A DNA stretch of 64,000 bases from Limnohabitans sp. JirII-31 (GCF_002778315.1 NZ_NESA01000002.1:124001-188000), one strand, 5' to 3'; counted from the first letter of the stretch, positions 31,719 through 41,200 are shown. Translations and numbers: made by a program. The notes: generated by a model from the sequence alone, not told the origin.

Positions 31719-32111
31719 ATGAAAGCGTTGTTTGTTGGGTCACGTTGGGTCTGTGTGAGCACATGCCTGGTGGTTGCGTCAGTGGCCCTGCCTGCATGGG
31801 CTCAGCCCAGCACCTACGAGGTCAAGCCGGGTGACACCGTCGAACAGGTCATTCGCCACACCATGGGCGACAGTCCGCTGAAAACATCGGTCTTGCGACA
31901 AGCCTTGATGGCACACAACCCACAGGCCTTCACCCAATCCACGCCTCGCGTGCTGATTGCGGGTGCCATTCTCAAAGTGCCAAGCACGGAGAATCTCTTG
32001 CACCAGCAATTGCCCAGCAAATCGGCCACCCCAGCCGTGGCACCTGTGGGTGGCTACACCACCGCCGACATGAACATGAACGAGCGCAAAAACTGGGTGC
32101 GCTTTCCCTGA
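31719..32111 (+). CDS. Exported LysM-domain protein, flagellar cluster
   Basis: This 130-aa protein has a signal peptide (MKALF...ALPAWAQ, about 29 residues) and one LysM-type peptidoglycan-binding module (TYEVKPGDTVEQVIRHTMGDSPLKTSVLRQALMAHNPQAF...GAILKVP). The tail is Pro/Ser-rich. The ATG at 31719 has GGAAAA upstream; in-frame ATGs further up lack a signal-like start. It lies between flgT and the fliK-like gene, so it may help seat the outer rings in peptidoglycan. Its C-terminal tail is not recognised. Confidence 0.75.
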   Translation: MKALFVGSRWVCVSTCLVVASVALPAWAQPSTYEVKPGDTVEQVIRHTMGDSPLKTSVLRQALMAHNPQAFTQSTPRVLIAGAILKVPSTENLLHQQLPSKSATPAVAPVGGYTTADMNMNERKNWVRFP

Positions 32112-32112
32112 C

Positions 32113-33204
32113 ATGGCCATCCTCGGGCCCGAGGGCGTCCACCAGATCCCGCGTGTTGCACCCGTCCATTTGGACATGCGGCAGGTGTATGTCGAGGCGG
32201 CTGTCGCCCGCCAGCTGGGTTTGCACGATGGCCAAGTGGTTCAGGCTACGGCCGCTTTGCGGCACGATCAGCTCAAGCTGGTGCTCAATGAACATGTGTT
32301 CAACCTGCCCCTGTCGCCTTACATCAAAGAAGGTGACCTGGTGCAACTGCGTGCCCACCTGTTGCCCACCGGGCAATGGTCTTTGCAGCTCTTGCACTCG
32401 GGCAGTTTTGCGGGGCACGACCCGCTCAATCCGGCACCCGCACAGCCTTCACGCCTGAACACCTTGTTATTTCAGCCCTCGGGCTTTGCCAATTGGCTGG
32501 GCTTGCTGCGTCCCGGGGTGTTGGAAGCCTTGCTCCCCGCTGGGCAAAGCCAAGGACTTTTAGAGCGCTTCAATGCCCAGCGTTTGTCCATGGCCAGTTT
32601 GCAGCCGCAAACACTCAAGCGTTGGGTTCTCAAGCACACCAAATCGGCAGAGGCCAATTTGGCCGAAGGCGTGACCGTGCAAGACGATCCCAAAGTCTTG
32701 CTGCGATGGCTCCTCAACGCACAGGCCAGCGAAGACACGCAAGAGACCCAGGCCAATTCAGACATGTTGCAACACGCCCTCGATGAGCTGGAAGGCGCAC
32801 AGGTGCAGGCTGTACAAGACCTGCACAAGGGAGATGTCAATTTCTCCCTGGTGATTCCGTTTGCCGACGCCGACCCCCTGGAGATGCAGTTTGAGCGCCA
32901 AGGCCACAAGCCTGGTCAACCTCACAACCCGATGGTGGTGAACATGCACACGCACAGCCGAAGCTTGGGCGAGGTGTGGCTCAAGACCACCATCCGTCAA
33001 AACGCACAAGTGGACTTGACCATGTGGGCGGTCAAGGAAGAGGTGGCATCACTGGCCCGCTTCAACGCCAGCGAGCTGACCTACGAGTTGGAGAGCGCAG
33101 GCTTGGTGATGGGGAGTTTTCAAGTCTTCAATGCCCGACGTCCCGACAGCCAGCCCATGCGCGAGCCAGTGGACCACGGCGCCCTCATTGACACGCGGGT
33201 GTAA
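32113..33204 (+). CDS. Second FliK-like protein (hook-length control C-terminal domain)
   Basis: This 363-aa protein ends with a FliK-C-like domain (about 265-345; MVVNMHTHSRSLGEVWLKTTIRQNAQVDLTMWAVKEEVASLARFNASELTYELESAGLVMGSFQVFNARR), with the LGEV...L pattern of FliK. The N-terminal ~230 residues are not the low-complexity ruler of the main FliK. It is directly followed by an FlhB-C-terminal-like gene, and such pairs occur in other proteobacteria. A role in export-switch control is inferred; it is distinct from fliK at 18290-20131. Confidence 0.75.
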   Translation: MAILGPEGVHQIPRVAPVHLDMRQVYVEAAVARQLGLHDGQVVQATAALRHDQLKLVLNEHVFNLPLSPYIKEGDLVQLRAHLLPTGQWSLQLLHSGSFAGHDPLNPAPAQPSRLNTLLFQPSGFANWLGLLRPGVLEALLPAGQSQGLLERFNAQRLSMASLQPQTLKRWVLKHTKSAEANLAEGVTVQDDPKVLLRWLLNAQASEDTQETQANSDMLQHALDELEGAQVQAVQDLHKGDVNFSLVIPFADADPLEMQFERQGHKPGQPHNPMVVNMHTHSRSLGEVWLKTTIRQNAQVDLTMWAVKEEVASLARFNASELTYELESAGLVMGSFQVFNARRPDSQPMREPVDHGALIDTRV

Positions 33205-33212
33205 GAACCGTT

Positions 33213-33497
33213 GTGAAAGCCATGAATCCCAAACCCTACACAGAAGCCGTGGCCCTGGAATATGGCCGCAACAAAACCCCGGTGGTCAGTGCCAAGGGCG
33301 ATGGTGAGCTGGCGCAACGCATTGTGCGAGAGGCCCAGCGTCAGGGGGTGTATGTGACCGAAGACCCACGCTTGCTGGCCATGCTGAGCCGACTCGATGT
33401 GGGGCAAGAAATTCCAGCCGACATGTTCAATGCCGTGGCGGTGATTTTGTCTTGGGTGTACTGGCTCAAGGGCATGCAGCCCGGCGACGAGAAATGA
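33213..33497 (+). CDS. flhX: FlhX: stand-alone FlhB C-terminal-domain homologue
   Basis: This 94-aa protein matches the cytosolic C-terminal domain of FlhB/EscU (VALEYGRNKTPVVSAKGDGELAQRIVREAQRQGVYVTEDPRLLAMLSRLDVGQEIPADMFNAVAVILSWVYWLKG), without the membrane part and without the NPTH autocleavage site (residues before it read NPKPYTEA). Such FhlB/FlhX proteins can stand in for the cleaved FlhB fragment. Start is GTG 33213 or ATG 33222. It ends one base from the convergent flgN stop. Confidence 0.88.
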   Translation: MKAMNPKPYTEAVALEYGRNKTPVVSAKGDGELAQRIVREAQRQGVYVTEDPRLLAMLSRLDVGQEIPADMFNAVAVILSWVYWLKGMQPGDEK

Positions 33498-33498
33498 A

Positions 33499-33933
33499 TC
33501 AAGCGTCGCTGTAACCGCGCCCGCGCCCACGCCGCGTGCGTGAGAGCTGACCGAGGCGGTCATAGATTTCGACCGTGCTGGTCGGGTCCTGGACCTGCAA
33601 ACTTTGCAGGGCACCACGGATGGCGTCAATTTTTCGATGGATCAACACTTCGTTGCGGCGATGCAAGTCGCGGCAATGCACCATGTGTGCTTTGAAGCCG
33701 TCCCACTCGGGGCTCAAAGCGTCCGCAGACTCAGGGCCTTGAATGTCTGCGAGTTGCGTGAGCTCTTGCAGCAGGGCGTTCTTGCGCACTTGGGTGGCCT
33801 CAAAGGCATCCAAGTTTTGCGCTTTCAGGTGCTCGAACTCAGTTTCCAACAAGGCTTCGAGTTCGCCAGCCACAGCCAAAGCACGCGACAGGTTGTCGCT
33901 TAGTGCTTCAGCGCTGGCTACGGAGCTGTGCAT
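33499..33933 (-). CDS. flgN: Flagellar export chaperone FlgN
   Basis: FlgN (144 aa) is the cytoplasmic chaperone for the hook-filament junction proteins FlgK and FlgL. The protein is almost all helical with LETEFEHLKAQNLDAFEATQVRKNALLQELTQL and the C-terminal VEIYDRLGQLSR motif found in FlgN family members. It ends with a basic Arg/Gly-rich tail (RTRRGRGRGYSDA). It is the last gene of flgA-flgM-flgN, the usual order. Confidence 0.88.
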   Translation of the reverse strand: MHSSVASAEALSDNLSRALAVAGELEALLETEFEHLKAQNLDAFEATQVRKNALLQELTQLADIQGPESADALSPEWDGFKAHMVHCRDLHRRNEVLIHRKIDAIRGALQSLQVQDPTSTVEIYDRLGQLSRTRRGRGRGYSDA

Positions 33934-33950
33934 GTTCAGTCAGAGACCGT

Positions 33951-34271
33951 TCAGTTCGAGATCATTTTTTCCAGCGCCACAAAGCTCTCGGCGATGCGGC
34001 GTGGATTGATGGGGTAGTTGCCATCTTTGATCGCTTGCTTGATGGACTCCACCTTGGCGCGGTCAAAGTCCGGCTGTGCCATGACTTTCTGGGCAACGTT
34101 GCTCAAACTCACTTTGTCTGCTCCGGCTGCTGCCTTGTCAGGCGCTTGCGTGGTGGACTCTTCTTTGCTTTGTGCGGCTGAAGAGCTTTTCTTGTCGACC
34201 TTATCGATGGCGCTGCGCATTGCAGCATTCGATTGGGCCATTCGTCCGTAGTTCGAAATAGCGTCACTCAT
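33951..34271 (-). CDS. flgM: Anti-sigma28 factor FlgM
   Basis: FlgM (106 aa) binds FliA until the hook is finished and FlgM is exported. The disordered N-terminal half (Ser/Ala/Lys-rich) is followed by the FliA-binding part: DKVSLSNVAQKVMAQPDFDRAKVESIKQAIKDGNYPINPRRIAESFVALEKMI. Size and pattern are typical. It lies 17 bp before flgN and has its own sigma28 promoter in the gap after flgA, giving the usual feedback loop. Confidence 0.95.
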   Translation of the reverse strand: MSDAISNYGRMAQSNAAMRSAIDKVDKKSSSAAQSKEESTTQAPDKAAAGADKVSLSNVAQKVMAQPDFDRAKVESIKQAIKDGNYPINPRRIAESFVALEKMISN

Positions 34272-34327
34272 GATGTTCTCTCTTTCTTGAACCCGTCAAA
34301 GCGGGTCAAAACCTTTTCACAACACTT

Positions 34328-34354
34328 CAATCGACCCCAAATTCTAGAACTTGA
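34328..34354 (-). promoter_or_regulatory. Sigma28 promoter for flgMN
   Basis: The minus strand reads TCAAGTTC-N11-GTCGATTG, 6 of 8 and 5 of 8 matches to the FliA consensus with exact spacing, 57 bp before the flgM ATG. A small inverted repeat (ACCCG...CGGGT, about 34292-34308) follows in the leader. Confidence 0.72.
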
Positions 34355-34390
34355 GGGCTTTTTTTGAATTCTTTTCGAGGCTAACACTTT

Positions 34391-35191
34391 TCACCTCAGT
34401 CGAGCCGTATTGGGCCCAGTGATCACTGCTGTCAAAGATCGACCCGACTCGCTGTTTTTCAAGCGAATTTGCTCACCCAAACCACCATCTTGCAAAGATT
34501 CTGCGCGCATGGTGATCAAAAAGCCTTGCCCGGCTCCAGCGGTGACCTGAACTTCTTGACCGCGCTTGACCAGAACGGCCATTTTGAGGTCATAAGTTTT
34601 CAAAGGGGTGTTGGGTGTCAGATCACGCACCAGCTCCATGTTGGCAATCAACTGGGGGTCGATGATCAATTGGCTCTCCATCCCCGCAGCGGGCATCTCG
34701 GCCACGCTGAACATGGACGGGCTGAGTTGGGTGCCGCGCTTCAACAATTCCTTGCTCACCAAAACTTTGTGCAACACGGGCGCTGCAGGCCCCCCGCGTG
34801 TGACCACGGCAGGTTCAGCGCCCTGGTTCAAGGTCACATACAACTGCCATTGCGGTTGTGGGCAGCGCACACGCACCGACGGTTGGCCTGGAAAGGGTTG
34901 GTCAAATTGCAGGGTTTGTTGACAGTTTTGCACGTTGATGCGGCTGTCCAGTGGTGCCACGTGCACGGTTTTGCCCTGGAAAGCAGGGGCGCTGGCCGCC
35001 CATTGCAGCGCTTGTTTTTGCAGCACATCGAAGGCGCTGGGTGGGGCTTGGTTGGGTTCTGCCGCAGCTGCCTCGGTCAGGCTGAGCGCCCACCACAGCA
35101 GGCTTGCAAGCGCCAGCATCCATCCCCAGCGCCTGGCCTGGAGGGCAGGGCGACTGTCGGAATTTATTAGGCACAGCACTTGCATATTCAT
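34391..35191 (-). CDS. flgA: Flagellar P-ring assembly chaperone FlgA
   Basis: FlgA is the periplasmic chaperone for the P-ring protein FlgI. The protein (266 aa from the ATG at 35191) has a signal/membrane helix (about 22-44, RRWGWMLALASLLWWALSLTEAAA) and a C-terminal SAF/ChapFlgA domain (VLVSKELLKRGTQLSPSMFSVAEMP...LTPNTPLKTYDLKMAVLVKRGQEVQVTAGAGQGFLITMRAESLQDGGLGEQIRLKNSESGR). An upstream ATG at 35236 lies almost on the candidate sigma54 -12 box, which favours 35191 (or 35185). Confidence 0.93.
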   Translation of the reverse strand: MNMQVLCLINSDSRPALQARRWGWMLALASLLWWALSLTEAAAAEPNQAPPSAFDVLQKQALQWAASAPAFQGKTVHVAPLDSRINVQNCQQTLQFDQPFPGQPSVRVRCPQPQWQLYVTLNQGAEPAVVTRGGPAAPVLHKVLVSKELLKRGTQLSPSMFSVAEMPAAGMESQLIIDPQLIANMELVRDLTPNTPLKTYDLKMAVLVKRGQEVQVTAGAGQGFLITMRAESLQDGGLGEQIRLKNSESGRSLTAVITGPNTARLR

Positions 35192-35241
35192 TCGGGTCTG
35201 GTGTTGGTTTTTTGACTTTTTTCGAAAGACCTTCACCCTGT

Positions 35242-35257
35242 TGCAAGAACGAGACCA
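35242..35257 (-). promoter_or_regulatory. Sigma54-like promoter for flgA
   Basis: The minus strand reads TGGTCTC-GTTC-TTGCA: GG and GC at the correct 12-bp distance and a perfect -12 box, but a degenerate -24 box. It is 50 bp before the preferred flgA start and resembles the pseC site (TGGTCTG-N4-TTGCT). Confidence 0.5.
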
Positions 35258-35290
35258 GCTTTTTTAACCACGGACTTCACAAGGCCAGCC

Positions 35291-36442
35291 ATGCGATTTG
35301 ATCCGCCCACGACCCCCACGGTGACCAACACCGATGCCTCTGGCTTCCCCCAGCTGGCTCGCAGTCCCTTGGCGTTCGCGCGCTCGGCGCCTGCCTTCAC
35401 GCGCGCACTCGCGGCAGCCCAACCGCAGCCCAGTGGCGATCTGGTGGTGCCTGCGGGGCTGTCAGCCAGTCTGTCCGCCGGTTCAGCGCCTGTGGCCAAC
35501 GCCGCACCCTGGAATATTTCGGTCCAGGCGGGTCAAACCTTGAGTGGCATCGTGCGCGACCAAATGGCGTCGCGGGGTGTCAGTATTTCCAACAACGAGG
35601 CCATGCGTTTGTCGCAAAGCGTGGCGCGCGCCAACAACATCAACAACGCCAACCTGATCCATCCCGGTCAGCGTGTGAGCCTGGACAGCCTGACCCCCTT
35701 GGTCAATCAGGCCCAGGCGGCTTACAACGCCAAAGCCGTCACGGCTGGCAACAACAACGCGACCACCACCGCATTGGCAGGCACGGCCCAGGTGCAACTG
35801 TTGTCACGCATAGACCGCAGCAACAACCCGGTGTTGGAGAAGACCATTGACCGTGCGGTTGAAAAAGGCTTCATTCCCGCGCAAGACAAACAAGCCGTGA
35901 TGAACAAAATTGTGCAGTTGTCAGAGCAACACCGCTTTGCGCCCGATGACTTTGCCCGTCTCACCTTGATGGAGAGCGATGGCATGAATCCCAAAGCCAG
36001 CAACAGCCGCTGTCACGGCATCATCCAGTTTTGCGATGGTCCTGACCGTGGTGCGGCCAGTGCAGGGTTCGGCGCCAACCCCAAAGCGATTCTTGGCCAC
36101 AGCGTCTTGAAGCAACTCGACATGGTGGACAAATACTTTGAAGACACCGGGCTGAAAAACTTTGGCCCTGTGGGTTTGGATGATTTGTATTTGACCGTGC
36201 TCACGCCCTCCGCGCGCAACGAAACGCGTCCCAATGTGGCGCTCAACATTCCAGGCCAGCAAGCGGCTTACCTGCACGTCAACCGCGACACGCGCGCGCC
36301 CATCACACGCAACTCCATCTTGGCGGGCTTGCACCAAAACGCCAACGAGCGCTTGGGAACCGATGTGGCTCAGCGCAACAGCTTGCAAGCCGCGCGCATG
36401 AGCGCATATGCCGCGCAAGCGGTGGTCACCGAAGTGAACTGA
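35291..36442 (+). CDS. LysM lytic transglycosylase, likely flagellar peptidoglycan hydrolase
   Basis: This 383-aa protein has a variable N-terminus, a LysM module (about 73-131; ISVQAGQTLSGIVRDQMASRGVSISN...NLIHPGQRVSLDSL) and a lysozyme-like domain (about 170-340). The probable catalytic Glu is E228 in FARLTLMESDGMNPKASN, followed by GIIQF. No clear Sec signal is visible, so export through the flagellar apparatus is possible. It stands between flgA and flgB. FlgJ in this locus has no hydrolase domain, so this enzyme probably opens peptidoglycan for the rod, like separate flagellar transglycosylases in some other bacteria. Confidence 0.75.
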   Translation: MRFDPPTTPTVTNTDASGFPQLARSPLAFARSAPAFTRALAAAQPQPSGDLVVPAGLSASLSAGSAPVANAAPWNISVQAGQTLSGIVRDQMASRGVSISNNEAMRLSQSVARANNINNANLIHPGQRVSLDSLTPLVNQAQAAYNAKAVTAGNNNATTTALAGTAQVQLLSRIDRSNNPVLEKTIDRAVEKGFIPAQDKQAVMNKIVQLSEQHRFAPDDFARLTLMESDGMNPKASNSRCHGIIQFCDGPDRGAASAGFGANPKAILGHSVLKQLDMVDKYFEDTGLKNFGPVGLDDLYLTVLTPSARNETRPNVALNIPGQQAAYLHVNRDTRAPITRNSILAGLHQNANERLGTDVAQRNSLQAARMSAYAAQAVVTEVN

Positions 36443-36502
36443 AGCACGCGAGCCGCTTGAACCAAGCCCAGACGTGGGGCTCGGGCTGAGAGCGGCAACA
36501 CA

Positions 36503-36520
36503 GCGGCAAGTTGTTGCCGC
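36503..36520. repeat. Hairpin before flgB promoter
   Basis: GCGGCAA-GTTG-TTGCCGC is a perfect 7-bp inverted repeat, 20 bp upstream of the flgB sigma54 site. It lacks a T-run on either strand. It could be a leftover terminator stem or an activator-binding region. Confidence 0.3.
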
Positions 36521-36539
36521 AAACAGCGTCAAAAACACT

Positions 36540-36555
36540 TGGCACATCTTTTGCA
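36540..36555 (+). promoter_or_regulatory. Sigma54 promoter for the flgB operon
   Basis: TGGCACA-TCTT-TTGCA is a near-perfect -24/-12 element (GG to GC 12 bp) located 75 bp before flgB. The distance is the same as at flhA. Confidence 0.88.
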
Positions 36556-36629
36556 CCCATCGACATGAAGCCTCACAACTTGAGGTTAGGTGTCAATGAA
36601 TTGGAGTCAATCCAGATGGGAGCTGTGTG

Positions 36630-37013
36630 ATGGATGTTTTTTCAAACGCATTTGGAATACACGAGAAAGCGTTGGGCGTGCGCAGCCAACGCATGGAAGT
36701 GTTGGCGCGCAACATCGCCAACGCGGACACGCCCAACTACAAAGCGCAAGACGTTGACTTCAAGGCCATGCTCAAAGAAGCCAAGACCGAGTACTTGACG
36801 GCCACCAACGAAAAACATTTCGCGGGTATTCAAGAAGCACCTGACAACGGCATGCGCTACCGCACGCCTTTCAACAGTTCGTTTGACGGCAACACCGTCG
36901 AGATGAACGTTGAACAAGCCCAATACGGTAAGGCGGCCACGGACTACCAGGCCACCTTGCAATTTTTACAAAACCGCATCGGCGGTCTGCGCAAAGCCAT
37001 GCGCGGGGAGTGA
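36630..37013 (+). CDS. flgB: Flagellar proximal rod protein FlgB
   Basis: FlgB (127 aa) is a proximal rod subunit. The rod/hook N-terminal motif is QRMEVLARNIANADTPNYKAQDVDFKAML, and the C-terminal half has the amphipathic YGKAATDYQATLQFLQNRIGGLRKAMRGE. The ATG at 36630 has GGGAG upstream. It is the first gene of the long flgB-to-flgL run. Confidence 0.96.
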   Translation: MDVFSNAFGIHEKALGVRSQRMEVLARNIANADTPNYKAQDVDFKAMLKEAKTEYLTATNEKHFAGIQEAPDNGMRYRTPFNSSFDGNTVEMNVEQAQYGKAATDYQATLQFLQNRIGGLRKAMRGE

Positions 37014-37019
37014 TGACAC

Positions 37020-37445
37020 ATGCAACTCGATAACGTCTTTGGCATTGCAGGCACGGCGCTCAACGCGCAGTCCATCCGCATGAACACCACGGCCTCGAAC
37101 TTGGCCAACGCCAACTCGGTGGCCGGCAGCGAGGCCGAGGCCTTTCGGGGCAAACGCCCCCTGTTCAAGGCCTTGATGAAAGAAGAGATGACCCACGCAG
37201 GCGCGCAATTCGTCGGCGGCGTCAAGGTGGACCGCATCGTGGACGACACCGCGCCTGTGCGCAAAACCTGGGAGCCGGGTAACCCGTTGGCTGACAAAGA
37301 AGGCTATGTCTTTCACTCCAACGTGAACGAAATGTCTGAGATGGTCGACATGATGGCCGCCTCGCGCTCTTACCAAAACAACGTCGAGGTAGTCAACACC
37401 GCCCGACAACTGATGTCGCGCACCCTCGACATCATCAAAAGCTAA
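37020..37445 (+). CDS. flgC: Flagellar proximal rod protein FlgC
   Basis: FlgC (141 aa) is a proximal rod subunit. It shows the N-terminal TALNAQSIRMNTTASNLANANSVAG motif and the C-terminal NVNEMSEMVDMMAASRSYQNNVEVVNTARQLMSRTLDI helix typical of FlgC. It lies 6 bp after flgB. Confidence 0.97.
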   Translation: MQLDNVFGIAGTALNAQSIRMNTTASNLANANSVAGSEAEAFRGKRPLFKALMKEEMTHAGAQFVGGVKVDRIVDDTAPVRKTWEPGNPLADKEGYVFHSNVNEMSEMVDMMAASRSYQNNVEVVNTARQLMSRTLDIIKS

Positions 37446-37470
37446 CAGCTAACGCTGCGGAGAAACACAC

Positions 37471-38181
37471 ATGGCGATTGACACCACTTCCAGCCTGAGC
37501 GCATTGCCCAGCAACATCATGAGCACGGCGCAGTACAAGGCACAGCAAGATGCTGCCAAGTCTGCGGCTGCCACCAAGGGCATGGGCCAAGACGCTTTCC
37601 TCAAGCTGTTCACCACACAGTTGACCAACCAGGACCCCACCGACCCTGTCAAGAACGAAGCCTTCGTGGCCCAGTTGGCGCAGTTCTCGCAACTCGAAGC
37701 CACCACCGCCATGAAGACCAGCATGGAAAACATGGCGGCCTCCATGAGCGGAGACCGCATGCTGGGCGCTGCGTCGCTGATCGGTAAAACGGTTTCGGTG
37801 CCCGATGGCCCGGTTGCCGTGACCGACACCACGGTGGCGCAAGGCGTGATCAATTTGCCCACGGGTGCCGACGGCATCAAGTTACAAGTCTTCAACGACA
37901 AAGGCGCGTTGGTTCGTTCGCAAATCATTGGCGCGCAGCCGGTGGGCGACTTCACCTTGGCGTGGGACGGCATGACCGACGGCGGTGCTGCGGCACCCAA
38001 CGGCACTTACCGCTATGTCGCCACGGTCAACAGTGCTGGCAAAACAACCACCCCCACTGTCAACACCTACGCCACGGTGCGTAGTGTCAGCAGCTCATCC
38101 ACGGGCGACGGCACTTTGTTGTTGGAAGTTGATGGCGGCAAAACCGTGAATTTGGCAGACGTCAAGCGCGTCGGTTCCTGA
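37471..38181 (+). CDS. flgD: Hook assembly scaffold protein FlgD
   Basis: FlgD (236 aa) caps the growing hook. The N-terminal exported part has GQDAFLKLFTTQLTNQDPTDPVKNEAFVAQLAQFSQLEATTAM. The C-terminal part holds the tudor/Fn3-like FlgD-Ig module (LVRSQIIGAQPVGDFTLAWDGMTDGGAAAPNGTYRYVATV). Both are standard for the family. It precedes flgE by 39 bp. Confidence 0.96.
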   Translation: MAIDTTSSLSALPSNIMSTAQYKAQQDAAKSAAATKGMGQDAFLKLFTTQLTNQDPTDPVKNEAFVAQLAQFSQLEATTAMKTSMENMAASMSGDRMLGAASLIGKTVSVPDGPVAVTDTTVAQGVINLPTGADGIKLQVFNDKGALVRSQIIGAQPVGDFTLAWDGMTDGGAAAPNGTYRYVATVNSAGKTTTPTVNTYATVRSVSSSSTGDGTLLLEVDGGKTVNLADVKRVGS

Positions 38182-38220
38182 TCCGCAGATTTAAGAATTT
38201 CTCACTGGAGTTAAAGCACC

Positions 38221-41200
38221 ATGTCTTTTTATACCTCTCTGACCGGCTTGAACGCCGCCACTGCCCAGTTGGGTGTGACCGCCAACAACATCGCCAACGT
38301 GAGTACCGTTGGTTTCAAGCGCAGCCGCGCTGACTTTGGTGACATTTTTGCCACCTCGCCTTTGCAAAAAGCCTCTTCGACCATTGGCCAAGGTGTGTCG
38401 CTCAAACGTGTGACGCAAGAGTTCGGGCAGGGCAACATGACCTTCTCGTCCAACACCTTGGACTTGGCGATCAGTGGCGACGGTTTCTTCCCGCTCAAAT
38501 CGCAAGACGGTTTCCAAGACATCTTCACGCGCAACGGCTCGTTCATGATGAACGACCAATACAACGTGGTGAACTCGGCAGGTCAACGTTTGATGGCGGC
38601 GTCAGTCGACTCGTCCGGCAAGGCCAACTTGACCGACATGAATGTGTTGACCATTCCGCAAAAAACCACCGGCATGGCCACGCAGACCAGCAAGGTGCAA
38701 TTGGGTCTGAACTTCCCGGCTGACGCGCCGGTGATCAAAGCAGATTTCAACCGCAACGACCCCACCACCTACAACAAAAGCACAGCGTTGACGGTGTATG
38801 ACGGCGGTGGTAACGGTTACCTGGCCACGGTGTATTACGTCAAAACACAAAACGCGAGTCAAGCAACCCCCAACAACAAATGGCAAACCTTTGTCTATGT
38901 GGGTGACCAATTGGTCGATGCCTCTTTGCAGCAAGCCACCAACAAGACCGGTGACTTGATGTTTGTCAACAAATACGGCGAACTCAAAGCGAAGGGCGAC
39001 TTCAAGTCAGCGGAAGACATTGCCGCCTTGAACAGCAGCTTCTCCAAGAAAACCTACAAATTCTCGCTGGACCAGTTGAACGATGTGCGCACCTCTCAGC
39101 CCGCAGCCATCACTGGCGGCAGCGCCATCAACCTGGGCACTGGCTCCAACGACGGCGTGGACTTTTCTACCTACAACGATTTGAACAAATCCGACCTGCT
39201 GTGGAAGCAAGGCAGCAGCGCTGTCACCTACGCTTTGAGCACAGGTAGCTTGGCCACCACGGACTCCGTGTCTTTGACCTTCGGCAGTCCGACCACAAAA
39301 ACCATTTCTGTGCCGGTGGCCGCGTCTACCGAATTGACCACAGCCGCCATGGCCAAGGCCTTGAATGCTGACTCCGACTTTGGCGCTAAATATGTGGCCC
39401 AAGTGCCCACCACAGCGACTTTGACTGGCGTGTCTTTTGGCTCTACGCCCGCTGCGGGCGACTTCTCCAGCTTTTCCATGACCTTGGGTGGCAAGTCCAT
39501 CAGCATCAGCAACCTCGCGCCCGTGTCAGGCTCCCTGACCTCGTTGGCCGCTGAGTTGGAAACTCGCTTGCGTCGTGAAGACGGCGGCAAAACAGACATC
39601 AGTGTGAGCGTGAACGGCAGCAACCTCAACATTGTGGATGCCTCGGGGCGCCTCATCACCACCGCCGCACTGACCAAGACCGTGGCTTCTGCGGCCATTG
39701 GCACCTCCACCTTCTCCAGCGGAGAGCTCAAAATCACGGCCATCGACCCCAATGTGTCTGCCACTGCCATTGCAGCAGACATCGCCGTGTCTCAGGCTGG
39801 AACGCCCCTCGCGACAGGCTTCATCACAGCCAACGACACGCCCTACCCGCGTAGCCAAGCAGGCTATGTGTTGACGGCTGCGAGTTCTCCATTCAAAGCC
39901 ACCTTTGGTCCAGATGCAGCGCCCATCACGGTCACCGGTACCAGTGTGGCCGCCTTTGCCCAAAGCTTGAACGACGAAGCGACTTTTGCCCAGTCTTACA
40001 AAGCCAGTGTGTTGCCCGATGGCGTGACCTTGGTCGTCACGGCCTTAGACCCGACCACCGCCAACGCTGCGGCGATCACAACCGCCCTGAATATTTCTCA
40101 AACCCCATCTGGGGGCAGCTACACCCCTGTCCTCAGCTCGGCAGCTTCAGCCAGTGGACCGACCTTCAACGGACGGCCCGCTGACGCCAACTTCGCAGGT
40201 AAGAAAAGCGTTGACGATTTGAAAGACTTGTTCTCTATCAACATTGACAACTCGATCGACCCGGTGACGGTTGGCCTAGAGAGCTTGGTGGGTAAAAACT
40301 TGCGACTCTCGGGTGCTCAAATTGCAGCCGAGTTGACCAATGCCATCAACCGTGCCTATGGTGACGAAAAGCCTTTCAACTTTTCGTCTTTGATTGGGCC
40401 AACCTTTTCAATCCAACTCACCCCAGCCAACGGGTCGACACCACCAGCCAAGCTAGACATTGACTTGTCGCAAGCGGGTGACGCCAGCCACAACATGCGT
40501 TACGAAGACTTGGTCAAGTCAGTGCAGTCGGTGGTGGACGCCAACCCAGCCTACAAAGGCATTGTTGTCTCCTACGACACGGTGACACAAAAACTGGTGT
40601 TCACGCCTGGTGGCAACGACAAGGTGACCATCAGCAGCATTCAAAGCTCGATTGGCTTGACCAATCCTGCCGTGCAAGGCGTCAACGACGACAACGTGGG
40701 CATCAGCTTGAGCCCCTCTGCATCGGCCAGTTCTTACCGTGCCGTCAACGATGAACGCTTTGGTGCCAAGGTCGAGTACGACGCGGTCAAAGGTGCGTTT
40801 GTGTTCAAGTCCGGCACCACAGGTGACGCGTCCAGCGTGATCATCTCCAACATCAAACCCAACAGCTTGGCGACCCAAAGCTCCAAAGGTCTGGGCATGA
40901 CAGGGGATGCCAACAACTATGTGGTCAAACCCTCCAAGGTGGACGCCATGCGCGGCATCAGTTCATTGCCGGCGGTGCTCAATGGCAACGCCATGGCGGT
41001 GAACGTCGACAACAACTTTTCGGTGGATGACACCAACAACAAATTCGTGGTTTCGGTCAATGGCGTGACGGGCACGGTGGTCGTGCCCCCCAAAGACACC
41101 TACACCTTGGGTACCTTCATGGAAGCCCTGCAATCAGGCATCAACAGCTTGCAAGGCCCGTCTGTCGATGGCGCTACCCCGCAAACGGTAGATGGTGTCA

